In this document: piece after piece, positions 1 to 11,514 of the stretch
Layout of the letters: the number at the start of each line of letters is the position of its first letter
Position numbering within the stretch: position 1 is the stretch's first letter
Assembly: GCA_000934455.1 (NCBI GenBank)
Contig: KN887602.1
Coordinates: forward strand, 35,644-68,343
DNA from: Apostichopus parvimensis
Taxonomy: Eukaryota; Echinodermata; Holothuroidea; Aspidochirotida; Stichopodidae
DNA: 32,700 nt
Direction: 5' to 3'
Position numbers and translations under genes: made by a program
Notes under the pieces: model-generated
Seen by the model: the letters and a program-made list of their open reading frames with translations, nothing else
What the model was told of the DNA's origin: nothing
The model's database searches: none

Positions 1-678
1 TCAGCCTGAGTAGCCGTCATCAACAACTTGTACAAGTAATTTACACTTTCCATTTCGCGCCATTGCCATAGGAATACTAGAGAGGGCTCTTGAAAACGGA
101 AACTACGTCACAGGTCAACTTCTCTGTTGTCGAAACACCTTGGAACTAACCTCAGCCGATGTATCATAGCAACATGCTATGCTTTCCGTGGTTTCATATA
201 CAATTGAAGTCAATCACCAGTACCAGATTGGCGAGAAATCATTCAAATGCGTGATGAGGGTAGGGAGAGATACTGTTCTAACACAGTAACACTAACAGTC
301 AGAGGTATTAATTCTTTGCTAGATTGATTGGTATTCATGTATCCAAAACACCTTATTGCCCAATCGAGTAAATATATTAGTAAATATACTTACAGTAACA
401 CCAACTACAAAACAGCCAAACCTTTCTTGATCGATCCCACAGACCTCAGAGAGTGAGATTGAGAGTTGAACTGGTGACTGTAGTGTAAGTTGTAACGCTA
501 GGCTAATGTAGAGCCTGTATAGCACTTCAGAACGATAAGCCATGGCATATGGATTACTGTCAAGTTGATTATTCTCGCCAATGCAAAAGAAAACAGGCCT
601 TGTTTTAATTTTACAAAATGGTTTAAGTAAGGCCTAGAGATAAATCTAATTTAGGCCTAGGCTAAGTTGTTACTCTAC
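1..678. other. left-edge noncoding sequence
   Basis: No coding exon is recognisable on either strand. The stretch is presumably upstream of, or within a 5' intron of, the MATCAP-like gene. It contains a 'ttaggcctaggct' word near 652 that recurs near 911 and, in variant form, near 1019, which suggests a dispersed simple repeat. Confidence 0.4.
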
Positions 679-869
679 TGGTGTTCCCATGCAACATGTA
701 AGACACAAAATATAAATTAATGGTAAGAGCTGGCAGGGCAATCGCATACTTTAATACTTCATTATCAATGTTAACATTGATAATGAAGTACTACTAAAGT
801 ATGCGATTGCCCTGCCAGCTCTTACCATTAATTTATATTTTGTGTCTTACATGTTGCATGGGAACACCA
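679..869. repeat. near-perfect 191-bp inverted repeat (foldback)
   Basis: The left arm begins tggtgttcccatgcaacatg and the right arm ends with its reverse complement at 869. The arms are about 95 nt each and meet at the centre (caatgtt/aacattg) with no spacer. The only difference I see is a 3-nt length change in the 'cttta..tacttc' segment (about 750 versus 791). The base pair just outside the arms does not match. It could be a foldback or MITE-type element, a hairpin RNA source, or an assembly or sequencing foldback artefact. Confidence 0.9.
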
Positions 870-1504
870 AATTTGGTGATCAGATGTACCAAAGTTATGA
901 TGTCTCCTCATAGGCCTAGGCTACCAGGCCAAATTGTGAGTCCTAAACATGATGTGGTACCCGTGACTTTTTGTGAGGTGAAATATTGATCGTGGAAAGA
1001 AAGAAGTACATACTAATGTAGGCTTAGGCTAGGTCTTACCACCGATGAAGCAAAATGATATGAACTTAACTGGTAGCTGTATTAATCCTGACCATAACCC
1101 ACATCAATTACATATATCCTACAAGTAGCAAGGGAAAGCTCAATGGGACTTAATCTATATGAAGTATAGACACATTTTGAGACAATGCACTAGGTAGGCA
1201 TACTGTATGTTACTGAATGAATGTGTCAGCATTATTTCATTATTTGGGGAAAGGGAACAGTTTCTGTTCTTTTTAGCAGGCAAATCAAAACTCTCCTGTG
1301 CAGCTACTCTAAAGTACTTAGTGAAGATAGCAACTTTGTTCAATCAAAAAACTTTCCTTAAGAATTTCATCTACAGTAATTGTTAAGTACTCTACAGTTA
1401 ATAGTCAGGTTTATGGGAATTAATATAGTAAGATAGTCAAATGTTACATTCTTATGATATATTGATGCTGACCATTTTCAAAATGATTTTTCTTTTATCA
1501 ACAG
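870..1504. other. noncoding, likely 5' intron or upstream region
   Basis: No recognisable exon or RNA gene is seen. The stretch ends in a pyrimidine-rich run 'tttttcttttatcaacag' that looks like a 3' splice site at 1503-1504. This suggests that the exon carrying the MATCAP-like start codon begins at about 1505 and that a noncoding first exon lies upstream. This is inference. Confidence 0.35.
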
Positions 1505-1666
1505 CCTGGTCCCTAAACCATGTTCACTAACCTGATCTAACATACTGCACCGAAAGGGGTTCATGCACTCTTTGAGCCAGCCAGGAAAGAATCCCAATGA
1601 AGATTAATGTTACCTTCCTGTTTAACATCATTACCCTAGTACAACATCTTAGGGTCAAAAGCAACA

Positions 1667-2100
1667 ATGAAGAAAAAACTGAAAAAGAAAGATAAGTCAC
1701 AACCTACATCAACTTGTAAAAAGGGAATTGTCATCAAAAGTTTTGATCAAACCCCCTCTAAATATTTAGGGAAAGGAGACCCTCTCAATCTTGAAGAAGA
1801 AAAATGCCAATTTTTGTGTCATGGTAAAATACCAGACTTTAAATTCAAAGCTACTGAAAGGCAACTAGATTTAATAACCAGTTCAAAGAAATGTGAGATA
1901 AAGCACGACCTGTTGCCACGAGCAACATGGATTCTTGAGAAAGTGAAAGAAAAGTATGGCACTGGTGAAGGTTATCTACTTCACACCTATGGGCAGAGGA
2001 TTGACTCGGAGCAAGCATCCGAGGTGTTGAAGGGATACATGGTGGAGAATGGTGTAGATGGTATGATGAGTGTTGCATGGAGCAAAGACCTATCCTGCAG
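1667..2100 (+). CDS. MATCAP-like (KIAA0895/KIAA0895L): MATCAP-like coding exon 1
   Basis: Encodes residues 1-144 plus two bases. It contains a Lys-rich start, a 'CHGKIPDFKF' segment and the 'YMVENGVDG' segment typical of the DUF1704 N-terminal half. The donor is CAG|GTTGGT at 2101. The frame stays open to a TGA ending at 2161, so an unspliced read-through would add 20 residues. An upstream acceptor at 1503-1504 suggests the exon includes about 160 nt of 5' UTR. Confidence 0.87.
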
Positions 2101-5100
2101 GTTGGTATTAACCGTTAAATTGGTAGAGGACAGAACTTGTTTTCCTAAGTCCACTGGTTGAATTTTTTGGACAGTTTTTATCAAAAGTTGTTGGGATTTC
2201 TGGAGTGCCAATTCCAATATTTATGACATGTTTCAATTCTCAAATCAAATTAAGTAAATGGTGTTAAAATGTTCACATTGATAACCAGTTGGACAGAACT
2301 TGTTTTCCTAAGTCCCACTGGTTGAATTTAAGTCCTTTCCTAATTCCAAAATATATTTGTGGTTTTTCTCAAATTTATGAACTTTTGCTAAGTTGTTAAA
2401 CTAAAGTTGGGTTTATCATAACAGTCTGAGAACCCTGAGAAAAGTTGTGTCTTTTTGGTTCAAGACATACAAGTGTCTTAGAATTGAACCATACTCTATG
2501 TCTGGAAACGATATGGATCATTAGAGCCTCTGGGATAATACTGTCCGAAACTACCATCAATTATTAGCTCGCTAAATGTTGGGGCAAGTACTGCCGGAAT
2601 TTAAAGTAGTAGTAGCCACATGGGTCCTACTTTATTTCCCTGCACTTTGACAGTGGTATGGAACGCTAGTGTGATGTACTGCACATGTACACTGTAAATT
2701 AGGGGAGGGAATACGTAAAGCTGAAAACAGCTCAAAAATTTCGGTCAGTAGTTTCAAGCATTTTAGAAATAAACACTTGAAATGGGTATTGTTCAAAGTT
2801 TGATTGCGATTAAAGTCTCAGTACGTGTTTGCCAAATTTAAAGTTCCACCTTTCTAGCTTACTGCACTAAAAGCTCAGTGAAAATGACACGGTTCTATGC
2901 AATTTTCATATCAATATTCATTATTTTTATTGAAATATCCGTCGTTAAACATTTTGAGCTGAAAAATATTCGCCAGATTTATTAACGAGTCCATAGATTC
3001 TACAAACTTCAATCAAAATTTGCAAGCCCCGCCCAGCAGATCATGTGCAAATCTTAGAATTGGGTAAAAAAGTGGACAATACGAATATATATGCTGAACA
3101 TGCTGATATGGGCAGGTGCAGTGATTTTATGGTAAATCTTTCGTGCCATAAGGGCAACAGGAAATAAATTTCTTTCGATTGTGACCGCGTTTCTCAATTA
3201 AACCCACCTGGTCAGAGTGAATTTAGAATAAGAAACATTGAATTTGCTTCGGAAGTTTGTTTTCCTAAATTCATCAGCACACACACATTGAGACTTTAAG
3301 TATCTATATATCCGAGACTATTATTCATCCGTTTCTACATTCGTACGAAAGGAAGTAATGATTCAACTTGTTTGAACTTAATTTACTCATCCAGATGACA
3401 GTACATGTATTCAGTAATGATAAAAATGCGTTATATGTGTAATACATAAGGCAACTCTGATCTCCAAATACAGCAAAGTATTTTAAAAATATACTGTATA
3501 CCTCAAGTGAATGATGTGACGGGTGAATTCAAAAACGTGCATTGTAATAGATTTACAGAGTGTACTGCAGCATGAAATTGATGCAAATATCCTGCTTTAA
3601 CTGCAGCCCATGCAGAAGAGATGTCGAGTTCATATTTGTCTAAATGACTTTATATATGTATTTGTCCCTCTGTTATTGTTACTTGTCATTCAGCCTCGTC
3701 AGGCCTACTTACTTTTACACATTAAATTACTTTTATATCCGTGCATTTTGCAATCCCACTTGTCCTGCTCTACCCCTCCCCCCCCCCACCTCCATGTGGA
3801 AAACGTTCCTTGTCACACTCTTACTTAAAGGTAGTCCCCAATTCCCGGGGTGTCTCCTCTTGCCAATTGGAGCACCCCCTTTTGTTTTCGACCTTAATGG
3901 CCTGTTCCCCACTGTGGATGGGGCTAAAAAGTGGGGGTGCTTAAAAAAACACTGATTTTGTTGCTCTCCCTCTCCCCAGTTCATCCCTCCTGCTCTGTGA
4001 AAACCCCACCACAGTGCAGTGCTTGTCCTTGTCCTGTTTCTCTTTCAGTTCCAAGGTTGTCTTTATTTATTTTTTCCACAGTGGCCGTATGACCTGGGTT
4101 GGCCCGTGCCTCAAAGCTAATAAGCCGGACGCAAGAAAATACCGTCTGATGTTAAAAGATTCTGCTGATAACTGTTTCCTGAGAGAGAAAGGAATTCTTT
4201 GTATTGCAGACCACGAAATTGGAACCCACTTTGTATCCTTTTCAAGATGAATGACTGCCAAACCTGTTAAGAATGATAGTGGTGGACCGTCTGTAAAAAG
4301 TAAAAACTTGGATATAAAATATTTATGTCATGATTACAGTTTAACAAGATGCAGCATTGGACAATGATGTTGGTTGTAATGTCATTTAGTTATCATGCCA
4401 TAACTGTTATGTGGTGATTTCATGCTCCAAACTGTCTTAACTAAAAATATTTCTACCATGCTGTGAACACAATACAGTCTCAAAAATATGGTATCAATTT
4501 CACCAACTAAGCTCACCCCCTCCATGTTCAGCTGTTTATGTTGACATTGCATCACAAAATTGAAAAAATTAAAAAGATTATTTTCAACATTCACAATTTA
4601 TTTTTTTCTTGTTTCTGTAAACCTGATGTCAGTAATTTGTTTTCTTCTTTTTTTTCTATGATTTTGTCCGCATATCTTTCCTTCATGTATAAATATTAAT
4701 ATATACCAGATACGTTCATATAATGATGGCCTGCAGCCTTGGTTTTCTAACAGACTAAAGTTTGGCTTACAGAAACTCAAATCTTACTCACTCCAACAAA
4801 CAGAGGAAGGAATAGCAGCACTTAATACAGTACTCAAGGCCAGATCTAAATACCTCTTCTATCCAGCTTTGCTTTATTGTAAGTATATTTATACCTGAGG
4901 AAAAGCAAAACACAATGCGTATCAGCATTAACTGAAAGCGTATCAGTGTTGGCCCCAATATCTTTTTGAAAGTTTACTTTCCTGGCAGTTCTGCGACGTG
5001 AAACTTTATTCTCAGACAATCAGTATTAAATTGGACAACGAAATATCTCTGTGAAGTAAAAACCAAAATATCAAATCAGTTTGATATCTGCTTTATAAGT

Positions 5101-7053
5101 AAATTCCAAATTTATCAAATCAGTTTGATACTCTGTTTTATAAGTAAAATCTAAAGTTTTACAAATCAGTTTGATATCTGCTTTATTAGTAAAATCCAAA
5201 TTTATCAAATCAATTTGATATCTGCTGTATAAGTAAAATCCAAATTTATCAATTAAGTTTGATATCTGCTTTATAAGTAAAATCCAAATTTATCAAATAA
5301 GTTTGATATCTGCTTTATAAGTAAAATCCAAATTTATCAAATTAGTTGTGATATCTGCTTTATAAGTAACATCCAAATTTATCAAATTAGTTTTGATATC
5401 TGCTTTAAAGAATTAATGCAAAATACAACAAAAAGACAAGTTTCTTAAGAATGAATTGAATTTCTCTTAACTGTGACATATTCCTGTCATTCAGACCCCC
5501 AACGTCAGGACTTAACCCTTGCATGGTCTCCTCATAGTGGAATCATTTCATACTGACCAATACAGTAGTTTTAGATTGCCATCTTTCCTTCCTTCTCTGT
5601 TGTTTCTCAAGCTTGGTAGAATGTTTGTTTGTTCTTTATCTTTTTTTACAGACACTGCCTGTAAATCTGAGGAAATGACTTTCCAAGAACTGTTTGAACA
5701 CTTGGAGAGCTATTTATTAGATAGTGACGTGAGATGGAAGTTAGTGATGAGAGTGAAAAGATACCTACCAGACCCTAACATGAAAGGAGGCACTGGGAAG
5801 GACCAGTGTTACTTTAGAGGTATGATAGGGGTGTGTATATTAATGAATGAGATGTATTGGATCCTCCATCTGTAATAAACAAGCTTGTGTGCTACTTCAA
5901 TCACAATAGAAAGTAGATGGTAGGATATTTAGGTTCAGCCTATTTCCAAATTGCAAATCTCCAAGAATTTCAATTTTCAAAACATTTTGTGCCAACAATT
6001 TTGAGCTGTCTGCAGGGATAACACCATCTCTTTGTGAACCAGTTAATTGTGCAGCTCAGATGTTGTACAAGATGATGTGTCTTATCATACTAGCCTCCCA
6101 CCCCCCCTCCCTTTCCCCCCACTGCCACCTTAAATTTGAAGTTTAGTTACTATTTTTTGTAGACCTATAAGATCAGTGCTTTTGTTACTCGCATTGTATT
6201 TTCCGAACAGACAAATATACCAGAAAGTGATTCTGCTTGCCAACTTAATTACAGGGCATTCGAAATGTTGTGAGAAATAAGTTTGAGGCCTATCTGATTT
6301 TGTTTTTTTTTTTAGGAAAAACTAACCTTAATAGCTATTTTATGTTAATAGTTTTAATAATATATAAGCTGATTTGTAAAGTGTAGCTCATGGAAATGAT
6401 TTTTTTTTCATCTACTAAAATGGCTATCACTCATGCCTTACTGCTCTCTGACCATCACAAAATCATTTTAAAGGCCATGTGAAGCCAAAGGACCTGGGAG
6501 ATTGTGGGTTCAAGCATTAGCTAAAGGGTAGTGTAAAAAGTGTCACTTCTTACCATGGAAACAGTCAACACTTTTAATAATCAGATATAATCTGCTAAAA
6601 TTCTATTGACAAAATCATTCATAGTATTGACCATGAAAATAAAGACTTAAGCCAATCCCTGCATTCCACATTTGTATGTGATTCCCTTATCACATCTTCT
6701 TATTGAAATGTATTAATCTTTGCCTCCTTTCCGCAACAGGTGCCGTGGACATTTTACGTAAACTTGACCGTATCGACTTTGAAGTGTTATACAGTGGCAA
6801 GGTAGCCCTAGAAGACCTACCGAGAGTGAAACACAGCGCTCGTCTCACATCGATCAAACTGCCTCCTTTCATGAAAGATAAAGCTGCTTATACTTCCCAT
6901 CTCCGAAAGATTGCTCTGTTAAACGATATCCGAGCTACTCCGATGAGAAGTGGACGAGGTGGAAGGAGAAGTGCCAAGAAGGGAACGAAAGATCGACGTC
7001 GTTCGCAGTCGGTTTGTGCGAGAAGGATCGGGAAAACTTCAGATGAAACTTAG
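1667..7053 (+). CDS. MATCAP-like (KIAA0895/KIAA0895L): MATCAP/KIAA0895-family tubulin tyrosine carboxypeptidase (DUF1704), five coding exons
   Basis: The coding exons are 1667-2100, 4082-4232, 4710-4878, 5652-5819 and 6740-7053. All junctions are GT-AG and in phase, and together they encode 411 residues ending in TAG. The family, from established knowledge, comprises zinc metallopeptidases that remove the C-terminal tyrosine from alpha-tubulin on microtubules. Visible support is the HEIGTH motif at residues 189-194 (HExxxH: two zinc histidines and the catalytic Glu190), a TEEG box at 226-229 expected to supply the third zinc ligand, and the family-like 'DGLQPW' just after the motif. The N-terminus is lysine-rich. 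The C-terminus is a basic tail rich in Gly, Arg, Lys and Ser, which could aid microtubule binding (inference). The length is somewhat below that recalled for human MATCAP1 (about 470). The start was chosen because an in-frame TAG lies about 11 codons upstream of ATG 1667. I cannot say which of the two vertebrate paralogues it is closer to. Confidence 0.9.
2128..2329 (+). repeat. 38-bp direct duplication next to the exon 1 donor
   Basis: The segment ggacagaacttgttttccta...ttgaattt at 2128-2165 recurs at 2291-2329 with one inserted C. The copies are about 163 bp apart in intron 1. No mobile element is recognised around them. Confidence 0.8.
2330..4081 (+). other. remainder of MATCAP-like intron 1
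   Basis: AT-rich intron sequence with no exon seen. It includes a C-rich run near 3775-3790 and a G/C-richer patch at 3835-3960. Small open frames on both strands at 3610-3984 look like chance frames in low-complexity sequence. Confidence 0.5.
4082..4232 (+). CDS. MATCAP-like (KIAA0895/KIAA0895L): MATCAP-like coding exon 2 (HEIGTH zinc motif)
   Basis: The acceptor is 'tttttccacag' and the donor is TTT|GTATCC. The exon completes a Ser codon and encodes 50 further residues ending in ADHEIGTHF, which carries the HExxxH zinc site. Phase 2 in, phase 0 out. Confidence 0.92.
4710..4878 (+). CDS. MATCAP-like (KIAA0895/KIAA0895L): MATCAP-like coding exon 3 (TEEG box)
   Basis: The acceptor is 'atataccag' and the donor is T|GTAAGT. 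It starts IRSYNDGLQPW and contains QQTEEGIAALN, the family block expected to give the third zinc-binding Glu. Phase 0 in, phase 1 out. This exon has no methionine-started frame of useful length, so simple ORF calling misses it. Confidence 0.92.
5073..5407. repeat. 44-bp tandem array in MATCAP-like intron 3
   Basis: About eight copies of a unit beginning 'aaatcagtttgatatctgct', followed by 'ttataagtaaaatccaaatttatc'. The copies differ by small substitutions and indels. The unit includes the palindromic word GATATC. Confidence 0.9.
5652..5819 (+). CDS. MATCAP-like (KIAA0895/KIAA0895L): MATCAP-like coding exon 4
   Basis: The acceptor is 'tttttttacag' and the donor is AGAG|GTATGA. It encodes the helical stretch MTFQELFEHLESYL and RWKLVMRVKRYLPDP, followed by GGTGKDQCYFRG. 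Phase 1 in and out. Confidence 0.9.
5820..6739 (+). other. MATCAP-like intron 4
   Basis: No exon is seen. It contains a poly-T run near 6301-6314. At 6470-6530 a 'gggttcaagc' word resembles a degraded tRNA B box, which is too weak to call a SINE. The intron ends in a pyrimidine-rich acceptor 'ctcctttccgcaacag'. Confidence 0.4.
6740..7053 (+). CDS. MATCAP-like (KIAA0895/KIAA0895L): MATCAP-like terminal coding exon 5
   Basis: Completes the Gly codon (phase 1) and encodes DILRKLDRIDFEVLYSGKVA and LEDLPRV, followed by a basic tail with GRGGRRSAKKG and KDRRRSQS. It stops at TAG 7051-7053. Its local GC content is higher than the flanking sequence. Confidence 0.92.
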
Positions 7054-7113
7054 CATGCGGTTCTGTTGTAATATGTTAAGTTGTTAAGCTTATGTATTCG
7101 CCAAGAGTGTGCA

Positions 7114-7119
7114 AATAAA
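7114..7119 (+). promoter_or_regulatory. candidate polyadenylation signal of the MATCAP-like gene
   Basis: An AATAAA lies about 60 nt after the stop codon. It is the first canonical signal downstream, and would give a very short 3' UTR. Confidence 0.55.
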
Positions 7120-8793
7120 TATTCTATTTACCAAAGAGAAATGTTTTCTATTTATATAGGTTATATATTATTTAACTATGCAAAAGTAAAATTCTATTTT
7201 CGGTAACCTAACTTGTTTGGAACATATTTTACCTTCCTTTGTATGATGAAGAGAAGAAATCTATTTATATCCTAAATGATCATGATTTTACTACCAAAGA
7301 TATATAGCAGAGAAGTATAACCCTGTAATTCAATTTTAAATAATTATAAATATAAGAGCATATTTATAAAGGAGTGAAGAAATTGTATGCATCGACAAAC
7401 CAAGTTTACATCATCTTTGCCAGCTGTAATCATGTAGTATTTGAATTAGAAATAATAGTCATAGAAAGCTGTTATGTCCTTGATGTATTATTTCAGCTAT
7501 TTTGGATATTTTAGATATACAAGCCTGTAATTATCACAAATCAAACTAGTCAGAATCAACATAAAACTCAAAATTTGGCACGATATATACCTTCTATTAC
7601 TGGCACTTGAAACACTTCAACAACTTTGCAAACTATGTACATTGGGTAGTCCTCAGCCCTCCCCCCCCCCCCCCCTTTCTTTCTTCACTTGTTCTAGTTT
7701 AATTTTAGGTGAAATCTTGTGAATGTTAAGATTTTCACAGAATACATTTTAGTAGAAATACAAAGCTGTCAAACTAATGCTGAAAACTTTTTTGTAGCTT
7801 TGTGAGGTTGGCCAAGTATCAGTTTTTGAAATCCCTTTCATAGTTCCTCTTCACTTTATGTCTGTACATGTTGTATTCTTCGTCCCTTGTACAATAATTT
7901 GCCTGTTGAGGCTTGCAATTCTCTCTGCTTACATTCTAGTACGTTTGTACAGTAAACATGTTCACAACACTGCTGACGTCATCATGTGTGACAAAATGAA
8001 CTTCATAAAAGGCCTGCTCTCCTAAGAAAAATTCTTTCTCTGTGAACTTCAAACGTAAACCAAAATCAAGGCCTACATATTTAACATTCACGTTATTTCC
8101 ACACGTGAGTTACCGTTTAGAAAAAATCATGTCTCTCTTGTAAAACTCATTTTGTTGTGCAAATATCCATATATTGTCTGTCAAGTTTTCAATAATCAGT
8201 GCTCTAGTTTTGTATTTTCATATTCAAAGATTTCTTGCCTGTGGTTTATGCAAAGAATCAAATTTAACTATACAACATCTATGTGAATATCATATCCGAA
8301 TATTATTGCCATTGATCTTTTGTAATAAGTTCTTCAAGAATGATCCAAACTGGTTCTTGACTTATATATTTTTTTTTTGCAACATATTATTTCTCTCATA
8401 GATCAATTAATCATTAGCATATCTGTGTATAATGAAGCACTGTAAATGATCAAATGTGTAACATGGTTATGTCGATTGCCCAATTGTGGTGATTGGTAAC
8501 TGTGGTATCCAAGGGTAAGGAATGCGACCAGAAACATTACAGGAACACAACATGTGGAGTGCACATGATGGAGGACTGAATTTCTGTTTGTACCAACTTG
8601 ACGATAGCAATACAACAATGAATTCAACTCGGTCATATGGGAATTCAAAACTGTGACAGTGTGTATACACATCTATATTGCAGTGCAATACTATATTTTA
8701 TTGCAACTTTTTACAATGTGACTTGGTTATCATATTATGATGTTTCTTTTCTCTAATATAACTTCTAATTTAATTTCTCTTCTCTAATATAAC
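7120..8793. other. intergenic AT-rich sequence
   Basis: No supported gene. A poly-C tract of about 18-19 nt lies at 7658-7677. The small frames at 8174-8688 match nothing I recognise. Confidence 0.4.
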
Positions 8794-8896
8794 ACTCTCC
8801 GAAACCGTGCAATCAGGCTCTGGAATTGCCTTCCTCATTCTGTACCCGCTAAGCCAAGCATTCACAATCTTTTAGAAAAACCATCATGCGTTATTT
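8794..8896 (+). mobile_element. degraded LINE (non-LTR retrotransposon) 3' fragment
   Basis: The + strand frame reads TLRNRAIRLWNCLPHSVPAK and then PSIHNLLEKPS. This resembles the C-terminal end of many non-LTR reverse transcriptase ORFs, which carry an 'R.R.I.LWN.LP..V..A.S...F' pattern. The frame is short and no upstream RT motifs are seen, so this is a 5'-truncated relic. Family assignment (CR1, L2, Jockey or other) is not possible from this much. Confidence 0.5.
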
Positions 8897-9490
8897 TGTT
8901 GACAGCTACTAAGCTCAAGCCCACTTCTTGTTTCCATTGCTGTACTTGGATTGATCTTGTAGAATGTCATTGTTACTTGTCTCTTTATATCAACATGCTG
9001 TTAAATTATCATGGGTGAGGAAGGGGTGGTTTAATGGGATGTTGGGGGTGTTTTCCATTTTTCTACTTTGTGTTTAAAACTAGTTGTCTCTTTTCTTCTA
9101 GTCTTCGTAGTTGTTCATTCTCTCAATGGTTTTGTGTATTGTATATGGGAGTGCACATCTTCAAGCACCTGCCGGGTTTCTGTGCACTTCCTTTCACCTC
9201 ATGCATATATAATTTATGTAATTACACTTTATGTTATGTTGAATCTATGTGTTTATACGGGAAGTGATAAACCAAATAAACGCAACAAAAGGGCCGATAA
9301 ATAAAACAGACATGAAGTTGGAATTTCAATGCCTCTGACTTACTAATACAACCATTATTTCTTAGGAGAGTATTTCCCAAACCATCGCAAGTTCTGAAGA
9401 ACGAAAAAAGTCACCGTAATTTCAATTTCTTCTCTTTGGCTTAGAAGCAAATTTAACCAAATTAATGAAAAAACAAAACAAATAAATTTA

Positions 9491-9550
9491 TGGCTAGACC
9501 AGGATTTAAACCAGTGACCCTGGGGTTATTAGCCCATTGTTCATTTCCAT
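9491..9550 (-). repeat. tRNA-Ile-like fragment or SINE head remnant
   Basis: On the - strand the sequence contains a 7-nt anticodon-like loop CTAATAA (anticodon AAT) between GGG and CCC. A B-box-like GGTTTAAATCC and the acceptor-end-like TAGCCA follow. The 5' half with the A box is poor. It is probably a tRNA-derived SINE head or tRNA pseudogene rather than a working tRNA. Confidence 0.4.
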
Positions 9551-10710
9551 TGTCTTATAATTTATTTATTTGTAACAATATTTTTCGAGTATATTTGTCC
9601 ATCGCCCAAACTTGACAATGACAATATGATTTATAATCACAATCTGTTGGTAAATATCCCTGTAAAATGAAACTACAAAGGATGATTTTGGTAAAAACTT
9701 CTTTTTATTCTCTTATTTATTCCTTCTTTTTGTTAACAGACTAGTAAATCCTTCAGGTCCACATTGAATTAGATTCTCTAAAGGATGTTGAATTTTCTTT
9801 GTAAACAGTTGCAATTCAATAAAACAAAACTGTCCGATACATTCGATGGAGAACAGGTCCAAGATACTCGCCCTGATAAGACTTTAAAACAACAGAAGAG
9901 AGACATTTTGAAGGGGAGAAGGGGAAGAGAAAACAAACACAATTAAAGGCATATTGTTCTATAATCTTCTGTGATTTATTCTGAGACAGATCTACTTTCA
10001 ACTTAAATAATTGACCTAATCAGGTCATAAAGAAAAGTGAAGTAACATTTTTATAAAAGTTTCAGCTAGTGACTTGAAATTTGACTTTTAGTGAATTGCC
10101 GGTAATTTCGTCAGAAGTCAATGAAGGAAGGTACAGCACCAATACCATTACTACTGCATCCACCCCTGACAACCAAATTATGAAAAAATCACATTTGATT
10201 ATCCCCCTTCCTCCCCCCCCCTCCTCCACAGCCTAAAAGAGAAACACCAAAACCATTGATACAGTAAACTCCAAGAATCATATGCAGCCAAACTTGTTGT
10301 TAAACCATGACCCTCTACTTTAGGTGGCGCTATACTTGAGAAACACTTTGTGCACAATTTCACTCCTTTTTCCCAAAATATAGAATTTCAGCTGTGAAAA
10401 ACTGTTCAAACTGATAACCCTGAAAACTGTTGATATGCAGAGAAAGACAGAACAAAGTGAGGGAATGGTTTTGCTCACGTGGAGGGAATATTGTTGCATA
10501 ATGTTATGGAATGAATGTGTTCCCTTGATAAAAGGCCCATCGGTGACACTCGATCACTCCGTAAGATTTCAAACATTTACATAAACTTTGAAACTGGACA
10601 AACGGCACAACCGAATGAAGAAAAGCTTGCATGGATTCTGAAGATTTCACACAGGAACAGATAAAAACAATTTTGGAAAAGCAGATAAGAAACACTGAAC
10701 ATAAGAAGGA
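9551..10710. other. intergenic sequence, nothing recognised
   Basis: AT-rich. A C-rich run lies at 10205-10225. No coding, RNA or element signature is supported. Confidence 0.4.
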
Positions 10711-10715
10711 AAATT

Positions 10716-10797
10716 ATGTATGTATGTGTGTATGTATGGGTGTGTGTATATGTGTGTGTGTGCGTGCGTGTATGTATGTATGTATTTATTTATTTTA
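10716..10797. repeat. TG/TATG microsatellite
   Basis: A mixed (TATG)n, (TG)n and (TTTA)n simple repeat. An open frame through it is purely repeat-derived. The block that follows, to about 11040, differs in composition but matches nothing I can name. Confidence 0.85.
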
Positions 10798-11514
10798 GAT
10801 CCTCCTGCAAGCAGAAACTTGCGAAGAAGCCATCATTGGCTTATCAAAGCCGCAAGCTGACCGAAGTAAGTCTCTTAGATTCATATTTAACGTCCATGAT
10901 TATGAATTGTCAATTGTCAACAACTCTGTAACTGGACAACATACATTAATCTTGGAGTGACTAGAACACGGGACCTTATGATTGATGTAAAGGATATTTA
11001 TGGGGGTTTGTGAAACATTGATCATTCCAGTACGACTTTCTTGATGAGAGTTTTAGACTGCATAATATATATATTGCACAATGAATCTTATCTCATAACA
11101 TTACCAGCATGCTAGTACAGAGGAGAATAAGTTTACCCATTGAGAGCACCAATATTGGTGGTGTTGTGTAATGAATTCTCTAGAAGAATTCAAGATATAT
11201 TAAGGTAATTTGGAGAATTATCAAAGCATCCTTTCAGCACTTCAATTAGCAGAGTGTAATCTTTTTGCAAAATATATGTCTTTTGTATTCCAAAATATTT
11301 AATGATTTGTCCAATCAATTCTTAATCAATTATAACTTTCAGTAATTATGATAAATCTAAATTTTCCCCTTTTCTGATTCTTAGAGACAATCCTTTTTTG
11401 AATTAATAAGGCACTGACTTGTTCCATACAGCAATGCTACACAATACTAGATTGTAATAGACAAGATACATCTTACTAATCTCATATCAACTTAGGGTGT
11501 ATAAAATGATAATT

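Noticed and set aside
6470..6540. tRNA-derived SINE remnant in MATCAP-like intron 4
   Set aside because: Only a B-box-like word is visible; no A box, body or tail could be supported.
8403..8688. Two overlapping - strand ORFs as a transposase remnant
   Set aside because: No DDE/DDD-type motif or known transposase block could be seen.
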